DNA from: Amnibacterium setariae
GTDB taxonomy: Bacteria; Actinomycetota; Actinomycetes; Actinomycetales; Microbacteriaceae
Reading direction: 5' to 3'
Assembly (NCBI RefSeq): GCF_003581425.1
Contig: NZ_QXTG01000002.1
Span: forward strand, 806,001-870,000
Length of the DNA stretch: 64,000 nucleotides
Part shown: one piece after another, positions 1-8,483 of the stretch
Layout of the letters: every line of letters starts with the position of its first letter
Numbering within the stretch: position 1 is the stretch's first letter
Position numbers and translations under genes: made by a program
The notes under the pieces: model-generated
Databases searched by the model: none
What the model saw: only the letters and a program-made list of their open reading frames with translations
What the model was told of the DNA's origin: nothing

Positions 1-616
1 TGATGACGGTCAGCCTCCGCTCGCCCAGCGCGGCGGCCACGCGGCGGATCTCGTCGCGGTCGACCAGGCCGGGCACGAAGACCACCGGGGCGCCGGCCTC
101 GAGGAACGCCCGGCCCCGGCGGATCGCCTCGTCGAGCACCGCCGCGCGGTCGGCACCCTGCTCGGCGCGGAGCACGGCGTCGGTCCGCGCGTTCAGGACG
201 AAGTCGATCCCCGCGCTGCGGCCGGCGTCGAGCACCGCGCGCACGGCGGCGACCGCGTCGTCGAGCGGGCGCATCGCGTCCTCCAGGTTGCCGCCGACGG
301 CGCCGACCGCGATGGCCTTCGCCGCGGTCGCGCCGGGGTCCCCGTAGCCGGCCTCGAAGTCCATCGACACGGGCAGGTCCACGGCTTCGACGATCCTGCG
401 GACCATGTCGAGGTGCAGCTCGAGCGGGATGTTCTCGCCGTCCGGGTAGCCGAAGGTCGCGGCGATCGAGTGGCTCGCGGTCGCGAGCGCCCGCACGCCG
501 GGGACGGCGCTCACGACCCGCGCCGAGACGACGTCCCAGACGTTCGGCAGCACGAGGATCTCGGGGGCGGTGTGGAGGTCGAGCAGCGCGTCGGCGCGCT
601 CCGCGAGGTCGGTCAT
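1..616 (-). CDS. Isocitrate lyase/PEP mutase family protein (partial, C-terminus outside window)
   Basis: The reading frame starts at an ATG and runs off the left edge, so about 205 residues are visible of a family usually near 250-290. Family marks are LPNVWD (about residues 23-28), ASHSIAATFGYPDG (48-60), the metal-site stretch MDFEAGYG (85-92), GGNLED (108-113) and NARTDA. Such TIM-barrel enzymes make or break C-C or C-P bonds of 2-oxo or 2-hydroxy acids. Many actinobacterial members of this oxaloacetate decarboxylase/carboxyPEP mutase-like group have no assigned substrate, and none can be given here. The start is supported by TACCGT seven bases upstream, a leaderless arrangement. It lies downstream of the ABC exporter genes on the same strand, 50 bp away. 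Confidence 0.85.
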   Translation of the reverse strand, partial: MTDLAERADALLDLHTAPEILVLPNVWDVVSARVVSAVPGVRALATASHSIAATFGYPDGENIPLELHLDMVRRIVEAVDLPVSMDFEAGYGDPGATAAKAIAVGAVGGNLEDAMRPLDDAVAAVRAVLDAGRSAGIDFVLNARTDAVLRAEQGADRAAVLDEAIRRGRAFLEAGAPVVFVPGLVDRDEIRRVAAALGERRLTVI

Positions 617-623
617 GCGCAGC

Positions 624-629
624 ACGGTA
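624..629 (-). promoter_or_regulatory. -10 element of a leaderless promoter for the PEP mutase-family gene
   Basis: On the minus strand this reads TACCGT, followed by 7 bases and the ATG at 616. It fits the TANNNT-N6-8-start pattern repeated across the window. No convincing -35 is visible. Confidence 0.5.
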
Positions 630-666
630 GGGCGCGACCCGGTGGCGCCGCCTGGGATCGCGGACC

Positions 667-1299
667 TCAGCCGGTGCGCAGCCGCCCGGACTCGACATGG
701 AGGACGACGTCCGCTCGCGCGGCGAGCGCCCGGTCGTGCGTGGCGACGACGAGCGCCGTGCCGCGCGCCGGCAGCGCGAACAGGAGGTCGGCGACGTGCT
801 CGCGGTTCTCGGCGTCGAGCGCGGCGGTCGGCTCGTCCGCGAGCAGCAGGTCGGGCTCGGTGACGAGCGCGCGGGCCACGGCGACCCGCTGCTGCTGCCC
901 GCCGGACAGCGCCTCGACGAGGTGGTCGGCGACGGCGTCGAGGCCGACCCCGGCGAGCGCCGCCGTCGCGCGTCGGCGCACCTCGGCGCGGGCGAGCCGC
1001 GGCCGCTCGGGCGCCTGCAGCGGGACCGCCGCGTTCTCCTCCGCGGTCAGCAGGCTGACGAGGCCGTGCCCCTGCAGCACGAGCCCGATCCGCTCCTCCG
1101 GCAGCTCGCGCACGACGCGGCCGCGGTCCGGGCGCGCGAGGCCGCCGAGCAGCTCGAGCAGCGTCGACTTGCCGGATCCGGAGGGCCCGACGAGCGCGAC
1201 CGACCGGCCGGCCCCGATCGCGAGGTCGACGTCCTGCAGCACGTCGCGCCCCGCGCGGCGGACCGAGACGCCCTGGAGCTCGACCAGCGGCCCCGTCAC
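667..1299 (-). CDS. ABC transporter ATP-binding protein (LolD/MacB-like)
   Basis: A 210-residue ATPase with Walker A GPSGSGKST (38-46), signature LSGGQ (131-135), Walker B LLLADEP (151-157) and a switch histidine in THD. It is compact and ends just after the H-loop, as in MacB/LolD-type ATPases that pair with FtsX-like permeases. Its GTG overlaps the stop of the preceding ATPase by 4 bp, and that ATPase overlaps the large permease in the same way, so the three are one translationally coupled unit. Having two different ATPases for one permease suggests a heterodimeric motor; this is inference. The substrate is unknown. Confidence 0.85.
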   Translation of the reverse strand: MTGPLVELQGVSVRRAGRDVLQDVDLAIGAGRSVALVGPSGSGKSTLLELLGGLARPDRGRVVRELPEERIGLVLQGHGLVSLLTAEENAAVPLQAPERPRLARAEVRRRATAALAGVGLDAVADHLVEALSGGQQQRVAVARALVTEPDLLLADEPTAALDAENREHVADLLFALPARGTALVVATHDRALAARADVVLHVESGRLRTG

Positions 1300-1991
1300 G
1301 GTCGCACCACCCGTCCGCCCTCGAGCGTGACCACGCCGCCGATCCGGTCGGCGACGACCTGGTCGTGCGTGATCGCGATCAGCGTCGCACCGGACTCCGA
1401 CGCCACCCGGTCGAGCAGGTCGAGCACGTCGTCGCGGGACCGGGCGTCGAGCGCGCTCGTCGGCTCGTCGACGAGCAGCACGGCCGGGTCGAGCGCGAGC
1501 CCGGCCGCGATCGCGACCCGCTGCCGCTCGCCGCCGGACAGCCGGTCGACGCGGTCGTGCGCGAGAGCGGCGAGGCCGAGGGCCGACAGCAGCTCGAGCG
1601 GATCGCGCAGCGCACCCCGACGACGGGCGCGACGGCCGGCCGGGCGCTGCGCGAAGCGGATGTTGTCGACGGGGGTGCCGTAGGGCAGCAGGTTGCGGCG
1701 CGGGTCCTGGACCACCACGGCGAGCGCCCGACGCCGGAGCGCCGCGACCTCCCGCTCCCGCATCGCGGTGAGGTCGGCCTCCCCCACGAGCACCCGACCG
1801 TGGGTCGGGCGCTGGAGGCCGGCGAGCACGGTCAGCACGGTGGACTTGCCGGAGCCGGACGGCCCGACGACCGTGCAGCGCGCGCCGGCGGCGACGTCGA
1901 ACGAGACGTTTTCGAGCGCGCGGACCCGCTCGCCGTCGGCGTCGTAGTCGTGGGTGAGGTGGCGGACCTGCACCGGCAGCCCCGCGCTCAC
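1296..1991 (-). CDS. ABC transporter ATP-binding protein (LolD/MacB-like)
   Basis: A 231-residue ATPase starting at GTG. Walker A is GPSGSGKST (43-51), the signature LSGGE (151-155) and Walker B VLLVDEP (171-177), with a THD switch histidine. The GTG start overlaps the stop of the upstream permease (GTGA junction), and its own stop overlaps the next ATPase by 4 bp. The frame stays open far upstream, but that part is antisense-like shadow inside the permease. Together with the permease it forms an FtsX-family mechanotransmitting or exporting ABC complex. It differs from its neighbour in having an arginine-rich insert near residues 118-127 and the variant signature. Confidence 0.85.
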   Translation of the reverse strand: MSAGLPVQVRHLTHDYDADGERVRALENVSFDVAAGARCTVVGPSGSGKSTVLTVLAGLQRPTHGRVLVGEADLTAMREREVAALRRRALAVVVQDPRRNLLPYGTPVDNIRFAQRPAGRRARRRGALRDPLELLSALGLAALAHDRVDRLSGGERQRVAIAAGLALDPAVLLVDEPTSALDARSRDDVLDLLDRVASESGATLIAITHDQVVADRIGGVVTLEGGRVVRP

Positions 1992-4900
1992 TCCTCCGCC
2001 TCCCGCAGCCGGGAGCTGGACGCCGCGCGGACGACGCGGGACGCGGAGACGAGGACCGTCGCCCCGACGAGCAGGACCAGCACCGCGGCGCAGAGCACGA
2101 TCGGCGCGGGCGACGGCAGCAGCGCGAGCGGGACGGGCGACGCCTCGTTCGACTGCGGCACCGCCGGCAGGGCGAGCACCAGCGCGAGGATGCCGGCGGG
2201 CACCCCGACCACCACGGCGGACCCGAGCAGGAGCAGCTGCTCGACGAGCGCGGCGCCGTACAGCTGGCGGCGGCGGATGCCGACCGTGCCGAGCGCGGCC
2301 GCCTCGTAGGAGCGCCGCCGGACGGCGGCGCCGATGGAGACCGCGGTGCCGCCCATCGCGAGCAGCGCCCCGGCGACCGCGCACACCGCGAGCAGCAGGA
2401 GGGCGAGCGCCGGGCCCTCGCGCGACAGCTCGGCCCGGCGGTCGGCGAGCGTCGTGCCGCCGTCGAGCACGAGGCCGGCCCGCTGCAGCCGCTGCAGCGC
2501 GTCCGGCGGCGCGTGCGGACCGAGCCAGACGGACCAGACCGCGTCGAACCCGAAGCCCGGCAGCGCCGCGGAGAACGAGCGGAGGTCGACCAGGACGCCG
2601 TCGTCGAGGACCACGGGCAGCACCCCGGTGTCGGACTGGACTCGGAGCCGTGTCGTCGCGCCGTCGACGGACGCCACGGTCAGCGCGTCGCCGACGCCCG
2701 TCCGACGCGCGCCGTCCCCGGCCACCACGGCGGGCACCGGGTCGACCACGTCGCCCTGCGTGATGCCGCCGGTGCCGCCGTCGTCGGAGCGGAACCGGTC
2801 CTCGAGCCCGTCGGACGTCACCCGGAGCCGGTCCGACGCGGTGCCCTGCGGCACGGCGGCGTGCCAGCCGCGCCGGTCGCGGAACCCGGCGTCGACGGCG
2901 CGCCCGTCGACCTCGATCCCGTGCAGCACCGCGGTCCCCGCGACCACGCCCTCCGCGTAGACGCTGCGGCTCAGGCCGATCCCGGTCAGCGAGCAGCCGT
3001 CCGCGCACGGGATCGTCGCCCGGTAGTCGTGCGTGCCCGTGCGGAGGCTCGAGGAGGGCACCTCCACGGGTCGACCGCCCGGGGCGCGGACCTCCAGGAC
3101 GACGTGCGGCAGCGGACCGCCGGTGGTCCCGGAGACCGTCGCCCGGAGCACGAGGGTCCGGCCGCGCACCACGAGGGGGTCCACCGTGCCGGTGCGGGTG
3201 AGCGCGGCGAGCCGCGCCGGCGGCACGACCCCGGCGGCGGGCGCCTCCGCCGCCGCCAGCCGGCGGGCGTCCACCGCGATCACCGTGCCCAGCACGTCCT
3301 GCCCGCCCGACGGCAGCCAGGTCGCGGCGGCGGCCGCCCAGCGCCCCGCCGGATCCGCGGCGGCGACCTTCCCGAGCACGTCCTCCCCCGGCGCGACCTG
3401 CAGCCGCTCGACGCGGGTCGCGCCGACCTCGGCCGCGGCGCGCGCCTGCCGGTTGTCCGCCGCGACCGCCTGCCCGCCGACGCCGAAGACGGCGAGCCCC
3501 GTCGCGACGGTGAGCAGGGCGACGAGCCGGAGCCCGGCCGGCCGGCGGACGACCTGGCGGACGGCGAGGAAGAGCGGGATCCGACGGGAGGCCACCGTGG
3601 CCGGGACGGCCGGGCGGAGCACGAGCGGCAGGAGGCGCGCGCCGGTGAAGCCCGCGGCGGCGACGAGCAGCCCGGGCCCGAGCAGCGTGAGCGGCCCCGC
3701 CGCGGGCCCGACCAGGCGGAGGACGACGAACGCGGCGACGGCGAGGACGGCGACGGCGGCGTCCGCGAGCAGGCCGGCCCGGGAGCCGCGCGGCGCGCTG
3801 CGCGTCCGGCGCCACTGCTCGAGCACGGGTCGGCGCAGCGCGGTCCACGCGCTCTGCACGACGGCGGCGACGCCGCCCGCGACGGCCGCGGCGAGCGCCA
3901 GCCACGCCTGCCAGGGGAACACGACCGGGGTGCCGGGGAGCAGCGCGGCCCGGGTCAGCGCCGTCGCGGCGGCGAACGCGACGGCCGCGCCGGCGGGCAC
4001 GGCGAGCAGCAGCAGCGCGATCGGCTCCCCGAGCCCGAAGCGCACGAGCGCGCCCCGACCGAACCCGCGCAGCTTCGCGAGGGCGATGTCCGCGCTGCGC
4101 GCCTCCACCGCGTCGACGAGGACGCGGTGGAGCACGAGCCAGCCGAGCACGCAGAGCTGCAGGACGACGAGCGCGGTCGCGACGTCGATCCGCGCATGTA
4201 CCGCGTCCGCGCGGCGCAGCACCCCGGCGAGCTCCGTGGAGGCGTTGAGCCCGACGTCGCGTGCCGCGGGTCGCAGGGCGGCGACCTGGGCGCGCAGCGC
4301 CGGGAGGTCGGCGAGGCGGACCGAGGCCGCGTCGAGCGGCAGGTCGACGGCCTGCTCGACGAGCGCGTCCTTCGGCAGCGACTCGAACACGGCCCGCGTG
4401 GTGAAGACGGCGTCGGTGAACGGCGTGCCGTACGAGTCGATGCCGCTCTGGAAGAAGATCTGGCCGGACCAGGCCGGCGACGCGGTGGAGATCGGCCGGT
4501 ACACGCCGACGATGCGCACGACCGCCGCGGTGCCGTCGGTCGCCGTCATGGTCAGGCGGGCGCCCGGCTTCCACCCGACGTCGCGGTAGGAGGCGGCGCG
4601 CTCGCTGACCATCGCCTCGTCGGCCCCGGTCGGGCAGCGCCCGGCGACGAGCCGGACCTGCGCGCAGACGCCGTCCCGCCAGACCAGCCGGCTGTGCATC
4701 ACCTGCGGGCCCGCGTCCCCGTTGGCGATCACGAGCAGGGAGCGGACCGCACGCGGCCGGTGCGCGAGCGGGAGCAGCCGGGCGGCCGCGTCGAACCGCT
4801 CGTCCGCCTCCGGCATCGTGACGCGGGTCGCCCCGCCCGTCTCCTGGCCCGTCGAGCCCATGAGCCGCACGCTCGTCGCGGCGCCGGCGTCTCGCAGCAC

Positions 4901-5041
4901 GTCCTGCAGGCCGCTCTCCGCGGCGGCGAGGGCGAACACCGGTCCCAGCGCGGCGCCGGCGCAGACCACGACCGCGCAGACCCAGACGGTGACCGAGAGG
5001 GCGGCTCGCCAGCGCAGTCCGCGCAGGACGAGTCCGAGCAC
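1988..5041 (-). CDS. FtsX-like ABC transporter permease, large two-module type
   Basis: A 1017-residue membrane protein. A hydrophobic segment at about residues 13-33 is followed by a long extracytoplasmic domain. A central cluster of transmembrane helices (about 285-500) is followed by a second large extracytoplasmic domain and a final helix bundle near the C-terminus. This duplicated FtsX-domain layout is known from MacB-superfamily permeases of about 800-1100 residues in actinobacteria. The start is GTG with GGAGGGG a few bases upstream, and a -10 TAGGCT lies at 5077-5082. It is followed without gap by two ATPase genes. Likely roles are export of a lipid or peptide or transmission of force across the membrane; the substrate cannot be read from the sequence. 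Confidence 0.85.
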   Translation of the reverse strand: MLGLVLRGLRWRAALSVTVWVCAVVVCAGAALGPVFALAAAESGLQDVLRDAGAATSVRLMGSTGQETGGATRVTMPEADERFDAAARLLPLAHRPRAVRSLLVIANGDAGPQVMHSRLVWRDGVCAQVRLVAGRCPTGADEAMVSERAASYRDVGWKPGARLTMTATDGTAAVVRIVGVYRPISTASPAWSGQIFFQSGIDSYGTPFTDAVFTTRAVFESLPKDALVEQAVDLPLDAASVRLADLPALRAQVAALRPAARDVGLNASTELAGVLRRADAVHARIDVATALVVLQLCVLGWLVLHRVLVDAVEARSADIALAKLRGFGRGALVRFGLGEPIALLLLAVPAGAAVAFAAATALTRAALLPGTPVVFPWQAWLALAAAVAGGVAAVVQSAWTALRRPVLEQWRRTRSAPRGSRAGLLADAAVAVLAVAAFVVLRLVGPAAGPLTLLGPGLLVAAAGFTGARLLPLVLRPAVPATVASRRIPLFLAVRQVVRRPAGLRLVALLTVATGLAVFGVGGQAVAADNRQARAAAEVGATRVERLQVAPGEDVLGKVAAADPAGRWAAAAATWLPSGGQDVLGTVIAVDARRLAAAEAPAAGVVPPARLAALTRTGTVDPLVVRGRTLVLRATVSGTTGGPLPHVVLEVRAPGGRPVEVPSSSLRTGTHDYRATIPCADGCSLTGIGLSRSVYAEGVVAGTAVLHGIEVDGRAVDAGFRDRRGWHAAVPQGTASDRLRVTSDGLEDRFRSDDGGTGGITQGDVVDPVPAVVAGDGARRTGVGDALTVASVDGATTRLRVQSDTGVLPVVLDDGVLVDLRSFSAALPGFGFDAVWSVWLGPHAPPDALQRLQRAGLVLDGGTTLADRRAELSREGPALALLLLAVCAVAGALLAMGGTAVSIGAAVRRRSYEAAALGTVGIRRRQLYGAALVEQLLLLGSAVVVGVPAGILALVLALPAVPQSNEASPVPLALLPSPAPIVLCAAVLVLLVGATVLVSASRVVRAASSSRLREAEE

Positions 5042-5102
5042 CGGCCGACCGCCCCTCCGGGCGAGCGCCCGGTCCGAGCCTATTGGTTCGCGGCGGTCCG
5101 GC

Positions 5103-5933
5103 TCAGCGCCCCGCGGGCACGCTGATCGCGCCCGTGCGGAGGAAGTAGTCGTCCCGGAGACCGCGCACGTAGGGGTGGATCGGGTCGGCGAGCACGGACT
5201 CCGCGGTGCCGGCCGCGATCATCACGCCGCGGTGCAGCACCACGACGCGATGCGTCGTGCGGTGCATGACGGCGGCGTCGTGGCTGACGATGACGGCGGA
5301 GAACACGCGCTCCGCGTGCAGCTCGAGCAGGGTGTCGAGCACCGGGCCGCGCGTCGCGACGTCGACGCTCGAGGTCGGCTCGTCCGCGATCCAGAGGTTC
5401 GGCCGCAGGACCAGCGAGCGGGCGATGGCGACCCGCTGCCGCTGCCCGGCGGAGAGCTCCCACGGGTAGCGGGACAGGATGCCGAGCGGCAGCTGCACCG
5501 CGTCGACGAGCTCCGCGGCGCGGGCGCCCGCCTCCCGCCGGTCGAAGCGGCGGTCGTGCTCGAACAGCGGCTGCGTGACGTTCTCCGCCACGGTGAGGCC
5601 GGGGGTCAGGGTGCGGCCGGCGTGCTGCGGGAGGTAGCCGACCTGCGTGCCGAGGACGCGGGACGCGGCGCGGCCCGGCCGCTCCGCCCTGAGCCCGAGC
5701 ACCGAGACCGAGCCGCCGACGACGCGGGGCCCGCGCTCCCCCGCCTTCCGCGCGGCGCGTCCGGCGAGGACGCGCGCGAGGGTCGACTTGCCCGCGCCGG
5801 TCTCGCCGACGACGCCGACGAGCTCGCCGGGCCGGACGACGAGGTCGAGGCCGCGGACGGCGTCGAAGCGGACCGGGCCGGGATAGCCGACGGTGAGGTC
5901 CCGCGTGACGATCGCGGCGTCGCTGTCGAGCAT
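5103..5933 (-). CDS. ABC transporter ATP-binding protein, oligopeptide type
   Basis: A 276-residue ATPase with Walker A GETGAGKST (43-51), signature LSAGQ, Walker B LWIADEP and a C-terminal HPYVRGL stretch typical of Dpp/Opp/Nik-type importer ATPases. A strong ribosome site (GGAGGGGG) precedes the ATG, and TATCGT about 24-29 bases upstream could be its -10. No permease or binding protein of the importer type is adjacent. The next gene (61 bp away, same strand) is the FtsX-type permease, so the ATPase is either an orphan or works with that exporter. A single-ATPase member also acts in some antimicrobial-peptide resistance modules; that is speculation. Confidence 0.8.
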   Translation of the reverse strand: MLDSDAAIVTRDLTVGYPGPVRFDAVRGLDLVVRPGELVGVVGETGAGKSTLARVLAGRAARKAGERGPRVVGGSVSVLGLRAERPGRAASRVLGTQVGYLPQHAGRTLTPGLTVAENVTQPLFEHDRRFDRREAGARAAELVDAVQLPLGILSRYPWELSAGQRQRVAIARSLVLRPNLWIADEPTSSVDVATRGPVLDTLLELHAERVFSAVIVSHDAAVMHRTTHRVVVLHRGVMIAAGTAESVLADPIHPYVRGLRDDYFLRTGAISVPAGR

Positions 5934-6045
5934 GGTGGGACCCCCTCCGGTGGCTCGACGATAGGTCCGCGACGCGCCGGCGGACCGGCGACACCCCCGA
6001 ACTGGGCGGACCCGGCGCGCCCGGATCCCCGCGGACTGGGGGCGC

Positions 6046-7926
6046 TCAGACCGCGCGGAGGGTGCGGCGGTCGGCCTCGACGACGACCAGCTGCTGCCGG
6101 AGCTCGCGGAAGCGGTCCGCGTCGGCGCCCTCCGTCCGCTGCAGCTGCCGCACGAGGTCCGCCTTCCGGCGCAGCAGGTGCCGGTCGACGAGCGCCGCCA
6201 CGGTCGACTTCGCGGTGCGCGCGAGCTGCTCCTCCCCGCCCGTGCGCACCGGCAGCGGGAGGAACGCGAGCTCCTGCACGATCGGTGCGATCGGCTCCGG
6301 CACCTCCGCCGTCAGCCGCTCGAGCCAGCCGGCGCCGCCGAGCGCGCCGAGCTGCGACGCGATCGCGTCGCGCACGACGGCGAGCGTGCCGTTGTGGAAC
6401 CCGGCCTCCGTCGAGCGCCGGATCAGGTCGCCGCCGACCAGGTGCGGCACCTGCACGATCATCATCAGCGCCTCGCGCTCGAGCCGCGTCGCCGGGTCGT
6501 CGGGCAGGGAGCGGAGGGAGGCGGGCGGCCGCTGCGGCTGCGCGGGTGCCTCGTCCTGCCGACCGGCGCGGCCGCGGTCCGACCCGCGCCGGTCGGCGTC
6601 GCGCGCAGCGCCCCGGCCGCGCTTGACCGCGCGGTCGACGTCGGCGAGGTCCATGCCGAGCCAGCGGGCGAGCTCGCGCACGTAGCCGGGTCGCACCGCC
6701 TGGTCGCGGATGTCGGCGACGATCGGCGCCGCCTCCCGCAGCGCCGCCGCCCGCCCCTCGACCGAGTCGAGGTCGTAGGAGTCGAGCACCCGGCGGATCA
6801 TGTACTCGAACATCGGCCGCTTCGCCTCGAGCATCGCCCGGACGGCGCCGTCGCCGCGCTGCACGCGGAGGTCGTTCGGGTCGAGGCCGTCGGCACCCAC
6901 GGCCACGAAGGTGCGCGCGGAGAAGCGCTGCTCCTCCGCGAAGGCGCGGACCGCCGCCTTCTGCCCGGCCGCGTCGGGGTCGAACGTGAAGACGACCTCG
7001 CCGTGCGCGCCCGTCTCGTCGCCGAGCACGCGGCGCAGCACCTTGATGTGGTCGACGCCGAACGCGGTGCCGCAGGTCGCGATCGCCGTGGGGACGCCCG
7101 CGAGGTGGCAGGCCATGACGTCGGTGTACCCCTCGACGATCACCGCGCGCCCGGTCTTCGAGATCTCCCGCTTCGCGAGGTCGAGCCCGTAGAGCACCTG
7201 CGACTTGTGGTAGATCGGCGTCTCGGGGGTGTTCAGGTACTTCGGGCCCTGGTCGTCCTCGAGCAGGCGCCGGGCGCCGAACCCGACGACCGCGCCGGTG
7301 AGGTCGCGGATCGGCCACACGAGCCGGCCCCGGAACCGGTCGTAGACGCCGCGGTCGCCGCTCGACACGAGCCCGGCGGCGGACAGCTCGGCGTCCTGGA
7401 AGCCCTTGCCCCGGAGGTGCTTCGTGAGCGCGTCCCACGACTTCGGCGCCCAGCCGACGCCGAAGTGCGCGGCTGCGGCCTGGTCGAACCCGCGCTCCGT
7501 GAGGAACTGCTGCCCGGGGGCGGCGGCCTGGGAGCCGAGCTCGCCGACGAAGAACTCGGCCGCGAGGCGGTTCGCCTCGAGCAGCCGCACCCGGTTCGCG
7601 GAGTCCTGCTGCGGCTGGCCGTCCTCGTAGGTGAGCGTGAAGTTCAGCCGGTTCGCGAGCGACTCGACGGCGTCCGTGAACGAGAGGTGGTCGAGCTCCA
7701 TCAGGAAGCTGATCACGTCGCCGTCGACGCCGCAGCCGAAGCAGTGGTACCGGCCGACGGCGGGCCGGACGGTGAAGCTGGGGCTGCGCTCGTCGTGGAA
7801 GGGGCAGAGGCCCTTCAGCGAGCCGACGCCGGCGGGCTTGAGCGCCACCTGCTCGCCGACGACCGCCGCGATGTCGGTGCGGCTGCGGACCTCGTCGACA
7901 TCGCTGCGACGGATCCGGCCTGGCAC
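6046..7926 (-). CDS. dnaG: DNA primase
   Basis: A 626-residue primase that makes RNA primers at the replication fork. The N-terminal CHC2 zinc finger has C41, H44, C62 and C65. The TOPRIM core shows E265-GYTD and FDPDAAG (315-321). An Arg/Asp-rich linker (about 405-450) leads into the C-terminal helicase-binding region. The GTG start is chosen because VPGRIRRSDVD is the usual primase opening and because TAGAAT lies seven bases upstream, giving a leaderless transcript. The frame is open upstream but without primase similarity. It is the last gene of the dusB-dgt-dnaG block. Confidence 0.95.
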   Translation of the reverse strand: MPGRIRRSDVDEVRSRTDIAAVVGEQVALKPAGVGSLKGLCPFHDERSPSFTVRPAVGRYHCFGCGVDGDVISFLMELDHLSFTDAVESLANRLNFTLTYEDGQPQQDSANRVRLLEANRLAAEFFVGELGSQAAAPGQQFLTERGFDQAAAAHFGVGWAPKSWDALTKHLRGKGFQDAELSAAGLVSSGDRGVYDRFRGRLVWPIRDLTGAVVGFGARRLLEDDQGPKYLNTPETPIYHKSQVLYGLDLAKREISKTGRAVIVEGYTDVMACHLAGVPTAIATCGTAFGVDHIKVLRRVLGDETGAHGEVVFTFDPDAAGQKAAVRAFAEEQRFSARTFVAVGADGLDPNDLRVQRGDGAVRAMLEAKRPMFEYMIRRVLDSYDLDSVEGRAAALREAAPIVADIRDQAVRPGYVRELARWLGMDLADVDRAVKRGRGAARDADRRGSDRGRAGRQDEAPAQPQRPPASLRSLPDDPATRLEREALMMIVQVPHLVGGDLIRRSTEAGFHNGTLAVVRDAIASQLGALGGAGWLERLTAEVPEPIAPIVQELAFLPLPVRTGGEEQLARTAKSTVAALVDRHLLRRKADLVRQLQRTEGADADRFRELRQQLVVVEADRRTLRAV

Positions 7927-7933
7927 AGGTCGG

Positions 7934-7939
7934 ATTCTA
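7934..7939 (-). promoter_or_regulatory. -10 element of a leaderless dnaG promoter
   Basis: TAGAAT on the minus strand, 7 bases before the dnaG GTG. This is one of the closest matches to TANNNT in the window. It implies that dnaG can be transcribed separately from the dusB-dgt genes. Confidence 0.6.
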
Positions 7940-7996
7940 GGTTCGCCCGGCGACCGCCCCGGCCCGCCCTCCACACCCCGGGCGTCGTCACCCGCC

Positions 7997-8029
7997 GGTC
8001 GAGGTGCGAGCGGAGCGAGCCTCGACACC
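7997..8029. repeat. Family A palindromic repeat, copy 1 (gaggtgcgagc type)
   Basis: A 33-bp imperfect palindrome with outer arms GTCGAGG and CCTCGAC around a GCGAGC-rich core. Copy 2 lies at 34492-34520 in the opposite orientation and is 4 bp shorter. A decayed related stretch follows at about 8047-8080. It lies between dnaG and the small acidic gene, in a 179-bp gap with nothing else apart from the dnaG promoter. Confidence 0.6.
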
Positions 8030-8105
8030 ATCCGGGGCGCTCGTGATCTCGACGCGGGCCGGCGCTCGCACCTGATCGACGGGGTCGGCAGCCCAGCCGC
8101 CCGCG

Positions 8106-8438
8106 TCAGTCGGTGGAGTCGACGCCCTCGCGGAGCTGCGCGATCGCGTCGGCGCGGTCGAGGCCGCGCTCCGCCAGCAGCTCGAGCGCGCGGTGCAGGA
8201 GCAGCGCGCTCGGGCCGATCAGGTCGGAGACGTCCACGCTCACGCTGATCTCGTCGTCGGCCTCGTCCTCGGACTCGGCGATCTCGACGTCGACCCGGAC
8301 GGCGTCGAGCTCGAGCAGCCGCTCGACGGCGAGGTTCGCGGTCTCGAAGTTCTGCTCGTCGCTCGCGTCGGCGTCCCAGGCGCTCGCGACGTCGAGCAGG
8401 ACGTGACCGGCGGCGCGGCCCGCCTCGGGGATCGGCAT
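8106..8438 (-). CDS. Small acidic hypothetical protein
   Basis: A 110-residue, strongly acidic protein (many Asp/Glu in residues 22-85) with no membrane segment, signal peptide or recognised motif. The first half resembles a small alpha/beta fold with the repeated acidic strand VDVEIAESEDEADDEISVSV; the second half is helical. TACGAT stands six bases before the ATG, so the gene is probably leaderless and separately transcribed from its dgt-side neighbours. Conservation beside dnaG in related genomes is plausible but unchecked. Function unknown. Confidence 0.65.
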   Translation of the reverse strand: MPIPEAGRAAGHVLLDVASAWDADASDEQNFETANLAVERLLELDAVRVDVEIAESEDEADDEISVSVDVSDLIGPSALLLHRALELLAERGLDRADAIAQLREGVDSTD

Positions 8439-8444
8439 GCGGCG

Positions 8445-8450
8445 ATCGTA
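8445..8450 (-). promoter_or_regulatory. -10 element of a leaderless promoter for the small acidic gene
   Basis: TACGAT on the minus strand, 6 bases before the ATG at 8438. Confidence 0.55.
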
Positions 8451-8483
8451 GGCCCGCGCGCCGTCGGCCGGCTCGGCGGGCGC

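Noticed and set aside
1296-4574. A 1092-codon open frame on the minus strand
   Set aside because: Only its last 231 codons form the ATPase; the rest is an Arg/Ala/Gly-rich shadow of the permease in another frame, as expected at this GC content.
8047-8080. A third copy of repeat A
   Set aside because: Only a part of the core (GCTCGCACCTGATCGAC) matches and the arms do not pair, so it is noted as decayed and not counted.
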